A stretch of DNA of 13,010 nt from Actinomycetes bacterium. GTDB taxonomy: Bacteria > Actinomycetota > Actinomycetes > Actinomycetales > Microbacteriaceae. A program made the position numbers and the translations under genes. Numbering within the stretch: position 1 is the first letter of the stretch; each line of letters opens with the position of its first letter. Shown piece by piece: positions 1-5,171 of this stretch. The stretch spans positions 1 through 13,010 of the forward strand of contig JAEWDJ010000520.1 of the NCBI GenBank assembly GCA_023390155.1. The letters are read 5' to 3'. The notes under the pieces are model-generated. The model saw nothing but the letters and a program-made list of their open reading frames with translations, searched no databases and was not told where the DNA came from.

Positions 1-143
1 CTGCCGACGCGGACCTGCGCCGGGAGGCGGTGCGCCTCCACGCCCTGGTCGACGGTCTCGCCATCCACCTCCTGGTCCGCGGCGGCGAGCCGGACTGGAC
101 GCTCGACGTGCTCCGGGCCGAGGTCGACCGGCTCGCCGGATAG
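1..143 (+). CDS. TetR-family regulator, C-terminal end only (partial)
   Basis: The window opens inside a gene. From base 3 the frame reads to a TAG at 141-143 and gives 46 residues, including ALVDGLAIHLLVRGGEPDW. This Ala-Leu-Val-Asp-Gly-Leu-(x)-hydrophobic pattern followed by a short amphipathic last helix is typical of the ligand-binding/dimerisation domain of TetR regulators of the BetI/AcrR kind. The DNA-binding domain lies outside the window, so the ligand and targets cannot be judged. A second TetR gene starts nine bases after the stop, so the two regulators are tandem and could be co-transcribed or related by duplication. The family call rests only on the last helices. Confidence 0.65.
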   Translation, partial: ADADLRREAVRLHALVDGLAIHLLVRGGEPDWTLDVLRAEVDRLAG

Positions 144-146
144 GCT
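141..146 (+). promoter_or_regulatory. Putative -10 element (TAGGCT) for a leaderless TetR mRNA
   Basis: TAGGCT fits the actinobacterial TAnnnT -10 pattern and ends six bases before the ATG at 153, which would place transcription start at the start codon. No SD sequence precedes that ATG. The element begins in the stop codon of the previous gene. No convincing -35 is seen, so read-through from the upstream TetR gene is an alternative. Confidence 0.4.
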
Positions 147-152
147 CGCAGC

Positions 153-755
153 ATGTCCACCGACCGGCGCACGCGGCTCACCCCGGACGAGCGCCGGGCC
201 CAGCTCGTCGCGCTCGGCGTCGCCCTCCTCGCCGAGGGTCCCCTCGACGAGCTCACGATCGACGCGCTGTCGGAGCGGGCGGGGGTGTCGCGCGCGCTCC
301 TGTTCCACTACTTCGGCTCCAAGCAGGGGCTGCACCGGGAGGTCGTCCGCACCGCGCGCGACAGCATGCTGCACGCGACGGAGCCGGTGCCCGAGCTCCC
401 GCCGCTCGACCGCCTGCGCGACACGCTCTCCCGCATCGTCCGGTTCGTCCGTGACCACCGCGGCACGTTCTATTCGCTGGTCCGCGGCGTCGCGAGCGGG
501 GACAGCGAGGTGCGCGCCGTGGTCGAGGAGGCGCGGGAGGAGCAGGCCGGCCGGGTCGTCGCCGCGTTCCTCGAACTCGGCGTGCCGGACACCCCGTTGC
601 TGCGCATCGCCCTGCGCTCCTGGGTCGCCTTCGCCGAGGAGGCGCTGGTCGAGAGCGCGCTCGGCACCGACCTGCCCGCCGACGATATCGTCGGCTTCCT
701 GGAGCGGAGCGCGCGCGGGGTGGTGGCGGCGCTCGACGCGGATTCCGCCGGTTGA
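153..755 (+). CDS. TetR/AcrR-family transcriptional regulator
   Basis: A 200-residue protein, a normal length for TetR repressors. The N-terminal helix-turn-helix spans about residues 35-62: LTIDALSERAGVSRALLFHY followed by FGSKQGL. This matches the TetR core, with a Gly turn, a recognition helix ending in the usual (Y/H)YF and the K at the start of the next helix. Residues 85-195 form the variable all-helical ligand domain, including a conserved-looking RSWVAFAEEALVE stretch. As a family member it should bind a palindromic operator as a dimer and release it on binding a small hydrophobic molecule; neither is identifiable here. The ATG at 153 is the first start after the preceding stop and sits six bases after a TAnnnT box. 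Its target may be itself, its neighbours, or genes to the left of the window. Confidence 0.9.
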   Translation: MSTDRRTRLTPDERRAQLVALGVALLAEGPLDELTIDALSERAGVSRALLFHYFGSKQGLHREVVRTARDSMLHATEPVPELPPLDRLRDTLSRIVRFVRDHRGTFYSLVRGVASGDSEVRAVVEEAREEQAGRVVAAFLELGVPDTPLLRIALRSWVAFAEEALVESALGTDLPADDIVGFLERSARGVVAALDADSAG

Positions 756-769
756 GCACGGCGTTCCCG

Positions 770-798
770 TTGCCGGCACGACCTCGCGGTGCCATCCT
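770..798 (+). promoter_or_regulatory. Promoter: TTGCCG -35, 17-bp spacer, CATCCT -10, leaderless start
   Basis: TTGCCG at 770-775 and CATCCT at 793-798 are 17 bases apart, and the -10 ends six bases before the ATG at 805. No SD lies before this ATG. Both hexamers are plausible matches to sigma-70-type actinobacterial promoters, and this is one of two promoters in the window with a recognisable -35. It would drive the two-gene membrane-protein unit 805-1610. Confidence 0.5.
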
Positions 799-804
799 GA
801 GCGC

Positions 805-1173
805 ATGACGGGACCGCAGCGGCTGGACGTGCAGCTGATCGGCGATGTGCGCGCGGTCGCGCGCGTCGGCGGCCCCGAGGCGGTCGAACTCCTCACCACC
901 GCCCTCACCTGGCGGTACGAGCACGCCCTCGCGCTCGCGCGGGCCGTCGCGGCATCCGGCTCGGCCGTCATCGTCGCCCTCGCCGCGCCGATCCTGGTGC
1001 CGCAGGGAGCGGATGGCTCCATCCTGTTGCTGCCCGCGCTCGGCGTGGTGGCCTGCGGCGCGATCACGATCGGGATCGGCGGGGTGCTGTACGCGCGGGC
1101 GCGCCGCTTCCACGCCGGACTGCTGCGCGCGCAGGGGCTCCTCGCCCGCGTCCGCCGGGCGTACGGACCGTGA
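805..1173 (+). CDS. Small two-TM membrane protein, function unknown
   Basis: A 122-residue protein I do not recognise. The first 44 residues look soluble and helical (LDVQLIGDVRAVARVGG, then TTALTWRYEH). Two hydrophobic spans follow at about 45-66 and 72-97, joined by a short polar loop (PQGADG). A basic, amphipathic tail (ARARRFHAGLLRAQGLLARV) ends the protein, so both ends are probably cytoplasmic. The layout of N-terminal helix, two TM helices and basic helical tail loosely recalls SLATT-type two-TM proteins, but I see no diagnostic residues and do not assign it. Frames upstream of 805 stay open, but the ATG at 805 is preferred because a good promoter sits directly before it and earlier starts would overlap the TetR gene. 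The stop overlaps the start of the next gene (GTGA), indicating translational coupling. Confidence 0.75.
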   Translation: MTGPQRLDVQLIGDVRAVARVGGPEAVELLTTALTWRYEHALALARAVAASGSAVIVALAAPILVPQGADGSILLLPALGVVACGAITIGIGGVLYARARRFHAGLLRAQGLLARVRRAYGP

Positions 1174-1610
1174 CCGCGACCGTGTGGGTGGTGCTCGGGC
1201 TCGCCGTTGTCGTCCTCACCGGCGTCGCCGTCGGGGTGCTCGTGGCCGGGGCGCGGCAGCGGAGCCGACGCCGGGCGGATCTCGCCCGCGTGCCCGGACT
1301 CGATCTCATGCTCGCGCGGGCGCTGAGCAATGATGCAGACCCCGAGACTCTGCCGGGGGATGCCGCGCGGGCGATCGACCCGATCTCGCTCGACACCTAC
1401 CTGGACGATGAGGCGACGCGCGACCGCGTCGACGCCCTGCTCGACGTCGTCGCCTTGCTGCGCGCAGCGGAGCCGCGAGACGAGCAGGAGGGCCAGGAAC
1501 AGGAGCCCGGGATCGCTCGACGGCGGCTCGGCATCCTCCGTCAGCTCGCCGAGCGCTACGGGCGCGCCCGCCCGCGGCCGGACGGCGACCGCCCGGTCGA
1601 GGGGGACTAG
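1170..1610 (+). CDS. Single-TM anchored protein, function unknown
   Basis: A 146-residue protein starting at GTG 1170, overlapping the upstream stop by four bases. One N-terminal TM helix (about residues 5-27, VWVVLGLAVVVLTGVAVGVL) is followed by a basic stop-transfer stretch RQRSRRR (30-36), so the N-terminus is outside and the remainder is cytoplasmic by the positive-inside rule. The soluble part has an Asp/Glu-rich helix (LDDEATRDRVDALLDVVALL, 78-97), a low-complexity acidic linker DEQEGQEQEP, and a basic C-terminal helix. No catalytic or binding motif is visible. The overlap with the two-TM gene suggests that the two proteins are made in equal amounts and perhaps form one complex. The TAG stop shares a CTAG with the stop of the convergent gene. 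Confidence 0.75.
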   Translation: MTATVWVVLGLAVVVLTGVAVGVLVAGARQRSRRRADLARVPGLDLMLARALSNDADPETLPGDAARAIDPISLDTYLDDEATRDRVDALLDVVALLRAAEPRDEQEGQEQEPGIARRRLGILRQLAERYGRARPRPDGDRPVEGD

Positions 1611-1903
1611 ATCCCTTCCTCCTCCACGTCCTCCTCGGTCAGCACGCTCTCGTCGGGGTCGTCGAGGGGGTCGTGCTCGTCCTCGATGGGGGAGGCCTCG
1701 TTGCCGGCGGGGTTGCCCCACACGGTCTCGCCGGCGACGCCGTCGCTCGTCACGAGCTCGTCGGCGAAGTCGGCCTCCGCGATCGGGTCGGCGGCGGCGT
1801 AGTCCACGTCGCCGTCGGCCGGGTCGACCCAGCCTGCGGTGTCTCCGGCGTCGCCGTCGGCGTACTGCTCGTCCTCGACGCCGTCTTCGGGGATGCGGTC
1901 CAT
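1607..1903 (-). CDS. Small highly acidic protein, function unknown
   Basis: A 98-residue protein with about 35 Asp/Glu, a single Arg (residue 3) and no Lys, so it is strongly anionic and probably disordered. It has no TM segment and no Cys. Short patterns such as WVDPADGDVDY, VWGNPAGNEASPIEDEHDP and a closing LTEEDVEEEG resemble uncharacterised acidic proteins of Microbacteriaceae; no function is known to me. It is judged real rather than a chance frame because an AAGGAG ribosome binding site sits a few bases before the ATG at 1903 (reverse strand GAAGGAGACGAG then ATG), and the composition is very unlike antisense GC-rich translation, which is Arg/Pro/Ala rich. Its stop and that of the convergent gene interlock in CTAG (1607-1610). 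Confidence 0.75.
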   Translation of the reverse strand: MDRIPEDGVEDEQYADGDAGDTAGWVDPADGDVDYAAADPIAEADFADELVTSDGVAGETVWGNPAGNEASPIEDEHDPLDDPDESVLTEEDVEEEGI

Positions 1904-1933
1904 CTCGTCTCCTTCGTGTCCTGCGGTGGGGAG

Positions 1934-1939
1934 AACCTA
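1934..1939 (-). promoter_or_regulatory. Possible -10 element (TAGGTT) for the acidic-protein gene
   Basis: On the reverse strand TAGGTT fits TAnnnT and would give a leader of roughly 20-25 bases containing the AAGGAG ribosome binding site. The matching -35 region falls in the terminator hairpin of the upstream gene and is poor. Weak support. Confidence 0.3.
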
Positions 1940-1959
1940 CACCCGCGCCCGGCGACGCA

Positions 1960-1994
1960 GAAGGCGGCCGGCCCGCGAGGGACCGGCCGCCTTC
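1960..1994 (-). terminator. Hairpin terminator after the DsbA-type gene
   Basis: A perfect 12-bp inverted repeat, GAAGGCGGCCGG (1960-1971) and CCGGCCGCCTTC (1983-1994), with an 11-base loop. It lies about 20 bases past the stop at 2014. There is no U-tract, which is usual for actinobacterial intrinsic terminators. Because it is symmetrical it could act in both directions, but the gene ending at 2014 is the only one pointing into it at close range. Confidence 0.75.
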
Positions 1995-2013
1995 GAGTGC
2001 GGTGCGCGGAGGG

Positions 2014-2922
2014 TCAGCTCTCCTTCTTCGGGAAGGTGACCGAGCCGCTGTCGCCGGCGTCCTTCACGGCCGCCTGGACGAACGAGGCGAACTGCGTCGC
2101 GTCGGTGAAGCCGCCCTGGTAGCGCTCGCCGTTGACGAACACGGTGGGGGTGCCGAAGCCGCCGCTCGTCGGGTTCGCGAGCTGCTTGCTGGCGACCGCC
2201 TCCTTGGTGCGGTTGGTCACGAACTGAGCGTAGGTCTGGTTGTTCACGCAGTCGGTGATCTGCTTCGACTCCACCCCGGCGTCCTTGAAGAGCTTCAGGA
2301 TCTCGGCGTTCGTGAGCCCGCTGCCGGTCTGCTCGTCCGGCTGGTTCGCGAACAGGGCGCTGTTGATGTCGAAGAACTTGTCCGGCTCGTAGTTCGCCAC
2401 GCACGCCGCCGCCGCACCCGCACGGGTCGAGTACTTGTTGTTCTGCGACGAGTCGAGGATGGCGACCGGGTGGATCTCGAGGGTCGCCGTGCCGTCGGCC
2501 ATCATCTGCTTCATCTGGTCGCTGTTGGTCGTCTCGAACTGGTCGCAGTAGGGGCACTGGTAGTCGAGCCAGATCTGGATGTGCGCGGTCTTGCCGTCCA
2601 GCTTCTGCGTCGTCGGCGTGGGGGCGTCGCCGCCCGCGATGGCCGCGGTCGTGACCGCCTGGTCCGCCTGCGTCAGCAGGATGCCGCCGCTCAGCATGTT
2701 CTTCGGGTTCGCGACGTTGCTCGACGCGCTCACGCTCGAGTAGATGACGAGGCCCACGATGGTCAGCACCGCCAGCACGCCGACGATCACGGAGCTCTGC
2801 ACGATGACCTTGCGGCGCTTCGCCTTCTTGGCTGCCTCCTCGCGCATCAGCCGCGCGGTCTCCCGGGCCTCTTCACGACGGTCGCGCTTGGTGGGGCCGG
2901 CGGCCCCTCTCCCCGTTGCCAT
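2014..2922 (-). CDS. Membrane-anchored DsbA-family thiol-disulfide oxidoreductase
   Basis: A 302-residue protein. Residues 11-38 are a charged helix (KRDRREEARETARLMREEA) on the cytoplasmic side; one TM helix spans about 40-62; residues 65-302 are extracytoplasmic. The thioredoxin fold carries the active site C123-P-Y-C126 in DYQCPYCDQFE and the cis-proline loop GTPT (P259) before VFVNGERY. The helical insertion has a second Cys pair (C174, C225), as in many Gram-positive DsbA-like proteins, which may form a structural disulfide. The family makes or isomerises disulfides in exported proteins. No VKOR or DsbB partner is encoded in the window. The start at 2922 lacks a good SD and is abutted by the stop of a possible 8-codon upstream ORF. 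A hairpin terminator follows. The family assignment is firm; the substrates are unknown. Confidence 0.92.
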   Translation of the reverse strand: MATGRGAAGPTKRDRREEARETARLMREEAAKKAKRRKVIVQSSVIVGVLAVLTIVGLVIYSSVSASSNVANPKNMLSGGILLTQADQAVTTAAIAGGDAPTPTTQKLDGKTAHIQIWLDYQCPYCDQFETTNSDQMKQMMADGTATLEIHPVAILDSSQNNKYSTRAGAAAACVANYEPDKFFDINSALFANQPDEQTGSGLTNAEILKLFKDAGVESKQITDCVNNQTYAQFVTNRTKEAVASKQLANPTSGGFGTPTVFVNGERYQGGFTDATQFASFVQAAVKDAGDSGSVTFPKKES

Positions 2923-2949
2923 TCAGTTCATCCATTCGACGGCGGACAT
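2923..2949 (-). CDS. Possible 8-codon upstream ORF abutting the DsbA start
   Basis: On the reverse strand an ATG at 2949 opens a frame encoding MSAVEWMN. Its TGA (2923-2925) is directly followed by the ATG of the DsbA-type gene, giving TGAATG in the same frame. The uORF ATG lies nine bases after a TACGAT -10 box, so it would be nearly leaderless, while the DsbA ATG has no SD of its own. Termination-reinitiation is therefore a plausible way to translate the main gene. A frame this short can arise by chance. Confidence 0.3.
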   Translation of the reverse strand: MSAVEWMN

Positions 2950-2958
2950 TCCTCATCG

Positions 2959-2964
2959 ATCGTA
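2959..2964 (-). promoter_or_regulatory. Possible -10 element (TACGAT) for the DsbA-type gene
   Basis: On the reverse strand TACGAT fits TAnnnT in the 120-base gap between lldD and the DsbA-type gene. It predicts transcription start near 2952, giving a leader of about 30 bases before the DsbA start. No strong -35 is present 16-18 bases upstream. Confidence 0.4.
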
Positions 2965-3042
2965 GGGCTTCCTCCCTATGAACTGACTGTGGCGTCGCTG
3001 CACGGGACGCCCTCGTTCGGGTGGTTCCCTCAGGGTGAGCGC

Positions 3043-4305
3043 CTACCGCACCGCCGCAGCCGCCGCCGTCACCGACGGCACCGGCACGAGCCGCTGCAGT
3101 TGGGTGACGTGCGCCGGGGTCAGCTCGGCCAGCGTCGAGACCTCCAGGAGCTGCATGGTGCGCACGATCTGGTCGGACAGGATCTGGATGGTGCGGTCGA
3201 CGCCGGCGCGGCCGCCCGCCATCAGGCCGTAGAGGTAGGCGCGACCGATGAGGGTGAACTTCGCGCCGAGGGCGTAGGAGGCGATGATGTCGGCGCCGTT
3301 CATGATGCCGGTGTCGATGGCGATCTCGGTGTGGTGGCCCACCTCCTGTACCACCTTCGGGAGGAGGTGGAAGGGGATGGGCGCGCGGTCGAGCTGGCGG
3401 CCGCCGTGGTTCGACAGCACGATGCCGTCGACGCCGAGGTCGACGAGCTTGGCCGAGTCCTCCACGTTCTGGACGCCCTTGACGACGATCTTGCCGGGGA
3501 AGAGGTCGCGGATGATCGCCAGGTCGTCGAAGCTGATGGACGGGTCCATCGCCGCGTTCAGCAGGTCGCCGACGGTGCCGCCGGTCGAGGAGAGGGACGC
3601 GAACTCGAGCTTGGGCGTGGTGAGGAAGTCGTACCACCACCACGGGCGCGGGATGGCGTTGACGATGGTGCCGAGGGTTAGCTGCGGCGGGATGGAGAAG
3701 CCGTTGCGCTTGTCGCGCAGGCGCGCGCCGGCGACGGGCGTGTCCACCGTGAAGAAGAGGGTGTCGAAGCCCGCGGCGGCCGCGCGGCGCACGAGCTCGT
3801 AGGAGATCTCGCGCTCGCGCATCACGTAGAGCTGGAACCAGTTGCGCCCGGTCGGGTTGGCGGCCTTCACGTTCTCGATGGAGGTCGTGCCGAGCGTCGA
3901 GAGGGTGAACGGGATGCCCGCGGCGCCCGCGGCTCCCGCACCGGCGGTCTCGCCCTCGGTCTGCATCAGGCGGGTGAAGCCGGTGGGCGCGATGCCGAAC
4001 GGCAGGGCGGAGGGGCCGCCCCAGATCTCGCACGACGTGTCGACGACCGAGACGTCCTTCAGGATCGAGGGGTGGAACTCGATGTCCTGGAACGCCTGGC
4101 GGGCGCGGGCGAGCGACAGCTCGCCCTCGGCGGCGCCCTCGGTATAGTCGAACGCCGCCTTGGGCGTGCGGCGCTTGGCGATCCGCTGCAGGTCCTCGAT
4201 GGTGAGGGCGCCCTGGAGGCGGCGCTTCTTCGCGTCCAGCTCGGGCTTCTTGAACTTCATCAGCTCGAGCAGTTCGGCGGGCTTGGGGAGTTGACGGGTG
4301 ACCAT
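3043..4305 (-). CDS. lldD: L-lactate dehydrogenase, FMN-dependent (LldD2-like)
   Basis: A 420-residue protein of the alpha-hydroxy-acid dehydrogenase family. It oxidises L-lactate to pyruvate using FMN and passes electrons to the respiratory chain, normally at the inner face of the membrane. The sequence follows Mycobacterium tuberculosis LldD2 almost throughout: LTIEDLQRIAKRRTPKAAFD, LPFGIAPTGFTRLMQTEGE (101-119), NWFQLYVMRERE, VDTPVAGARLRDKRNGFSIP, and the active-site block VLSNHGGRQLDRAPIPFHLL with catalytic His300 and substrate Arg303. Lys276 (KIVVKG) and DTGIMNGADI/GRAYLYG complete the FMN site. There is no signal peptide. The ATG at 4305 matches the N-terminal extent of LldD2; longer upstream readings run antisense-like through the regulator. 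The gene begins 11 bases after the regulator's stop with a weak SD, so the two form one operon under the operators at 5079-5106. Confidence 0.95.
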   Translation of the reverse strand: MVTRQLPKPAELLELMKFKKPELDAKKRRLQGALTIEDLQRIAKRRTPKAAFDYTEGAAEGELSLARARQAFQDIEFHPSILKDVSVVDTSCEIWGGPSALPFGIAPTGFTRLMQTEGETAGAGAAGAAGIPFTLSTLGTTSIENVKAANPTGRNWFQLYVMREREISYELVRRAAAAGFDTLFFTVDTPVAGARLRDKRNGFSIPPQLTLGTIVNAIPRPWWWYDFLTTPKLEFASLSSTGGTVGDLLNAAMDPSISFDDLAIIRDLFPGKIVVKGVQNVEDSAKLVDLGVDGIVLSNHGGRQLDRAPIPFHLLPKVVQEVGHHTEIAIDTGIMNGADIIASYALGAKFTLIGRAYLYGLMAGGRAGVDRTIQILSDQIVRTMQLLEVSTLAELTPAHVTQLQRLVPVPSVTAAAAAVR

Positions 4306-4316
4306 GCGGTGGCTGC

Positions 4317-5069
4317 CTATCTGGTTTCGTGGAGGGACGGGGATTCGGTGCGGGTGGAGCCGGCGGCCGGCTCGGGGGAGGCATCGCGGTAGTAGCCGCT
4401 GATGTGGTCGTGGATGCGGGTGCGCGCGGCGGCGGGGTCGCCCGATCCGATCGCGGCGAGCACGGAGCGGTGCTCCGCACGCAACCGCGCGGCCATGGCC
4501 TCCCAGTCGGGGATGCGGGCCAGCCCGGCGAGGACGTAGCCCTCGATGGAGGTGCGGAGCCCGGCCATGGTCGCGGCGACGACCGCGTTGCCGGACGCCT
4601 CGGCGAGGGCCAGGTGGAACTGGGCGTCGAGCGCCAGGAACTCCTGCGGCGTGAGCGCCGGGTCGTCCATCGCGTCGAGCAGCTGTCGGGCGTCGGCCAG
4701 GTCGACGGTGGAGGGGCGCTCGGCGAGCTCCTCGGCGACGGCGGTCTCGAGCAGGAGGCGGGTGCGGACGACGTCGGCGACCGGGAAGCCGCTGGCCGCG
4801 ACCTGCAGCCGCATGAGGGCCTGCATCCCGCCGACGGGTCGCGCGACGATGATCGCCCCCGAGCTCGGGCCCGAGCCGGTCTGCGTGCGCACGAGCCCCA
4901 TGGCCTCCAGCACCCGGATCGCCTCGCGGACGCTGGAGCGAGCGACGCCGAGCTCGGCCGAGAGGGAACGCTCGGCCGGCAGGTGGTCGCCCGGGCGGAG
5001 GCGCCCGTCGACCAGGCGCGCCTCGATGTGGGCGAGCACGCCCTCCCAGGCCCGCGGCTCCGCGGTCAT
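4317..5069 (-). CDS. lldR: GntR-family (FadR/FCD) regulator of lactate use
   Basis: A 250-residue protein. Residues 8-75 form the GntR winged helix: LRPGDHLPAERSLSAELGVA, then SSVREAIRVLEAMGLVRTQT with the typical SVREAIR recognition helix. Residues 95-225 are the all-helical FCD effector domain, with the metal/ligand set Asp148, His152 (LDAQFHLALAEASGN), His200 (RAEHRSVLAAI) and His222 (RIHDHI). FCD regulators next to lldD usually sense L-lactate and repress in its absence; lactate as ligand is inferred from the neighbour. The ATG at 5069 is chosen over an upstream in-frame start at 5132 because AGGAGG sits at 5074-5079 just before it, and because the longer form would read through the operators. 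The gene has its own promoter and two consensus operators, so autoregulation is expected. The symbol is by analogy. Confidence 0.88.
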   Translation of the reverse strand: MTAEPRAWEGVLAHIEARLVDGRLRPGDHLPAERSLSAELGVARSSVREAIRVLEAMGLVRTQTGSGPSSGAIIVARPVGGMQALMRLQVAASGFPVADVVRTRLLLETAVAEELAERPSTVDLADARQLLDAMDDPALTPQEFLALDAQFHLALAEASGNAVVAATMAGLRTSIEGYVLAGLARIPDWEAMAARLRAEHRSVLAAIGSGDPAAARTRIHDHISGYYRDASPEPAAGSTRTESPSLHETR

Positions 5070-5078
5070 CGCGCCTCC

Positions 5079-5106
5079 TGTGGTCAGACCATGTGGTCGG
5101 ACCACA
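5079..5106 (-). promoter_or_regulatory. Tandem FadR-type operators controlling lldR-lldD
   Basis: Two 13-base units, TGTGGTCAGACCA (5079-5091) and TGTGGTCGGACCA (5092-5104), lie head to tail with one mismatch. Each contains an 11-base palindrome matching the FadR-subfamily consensus TnGTnnnACnA exactly (5081-5091 and 5094-5104). The second extends to a 15-base palindrome with 7-base arms, TGTGGTC-G-GACCACA. The pair covers the predicted transcription start, overlaps the last bases of the -10 box and reaches the AGGAGG ribosome binding site. The 13-base spacing puts the two centres a little over one helical turn apart. This is the expected binding site of the adjacent GntR regulator. Confidence 0.8.
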
Positions 5107-5112
5107 GTAGCA
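5104..5112 (-). promoter_or_regulatory. Extended -10 promoter element of lldR-lldD
   Basis: On the reverse strand TGCTACTGT is an extended -10 (TGn followed by TACTGT). It predicts transcription start near 5097, inside the tandem operators, with a leader of about 28 bases carrying AGGAGG. The -35 region (TGGAGG-like, near 5126-5131) is weak, which is acceptable with an extended -10. Repressor bound at 5079-5106 would block this promoter. Confidence 0.55.
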
Positions 5113-5148
5113 CGCGCAGCGCTCGCCTCCACTCCTCGAGGCGCCGGG

Positions 5149-5168
5149 AGGGGAGCCGAGGGGAGCCG
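5149..5168. repeat. Perfect 10-bp tandem duplication
   Basis: AGGGGAGCCG occurs twice in a row (5149-5158 and 5159-5168) just past the stop of the MFS gene. It has no inverted symmetry and no evident role; replication slippage is the simplest origin. Confidence 0.6.
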
Positions 5169-5171
5169 CGC

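Noticed and set aside
2990..3042. Terminator hairpin after lldD.
   Set aside because: Only very short matches (CCCT/AGGG with a one-base loop, broken GGGA/TCCC arms) were found. None gives a convincing stem.
5149..5168. The 10-bp tandem repeat as a regulatory iteron.
   Set aside because: There are only two copies, with no internal symmetry and no promoter overlap. Slippage explains it.
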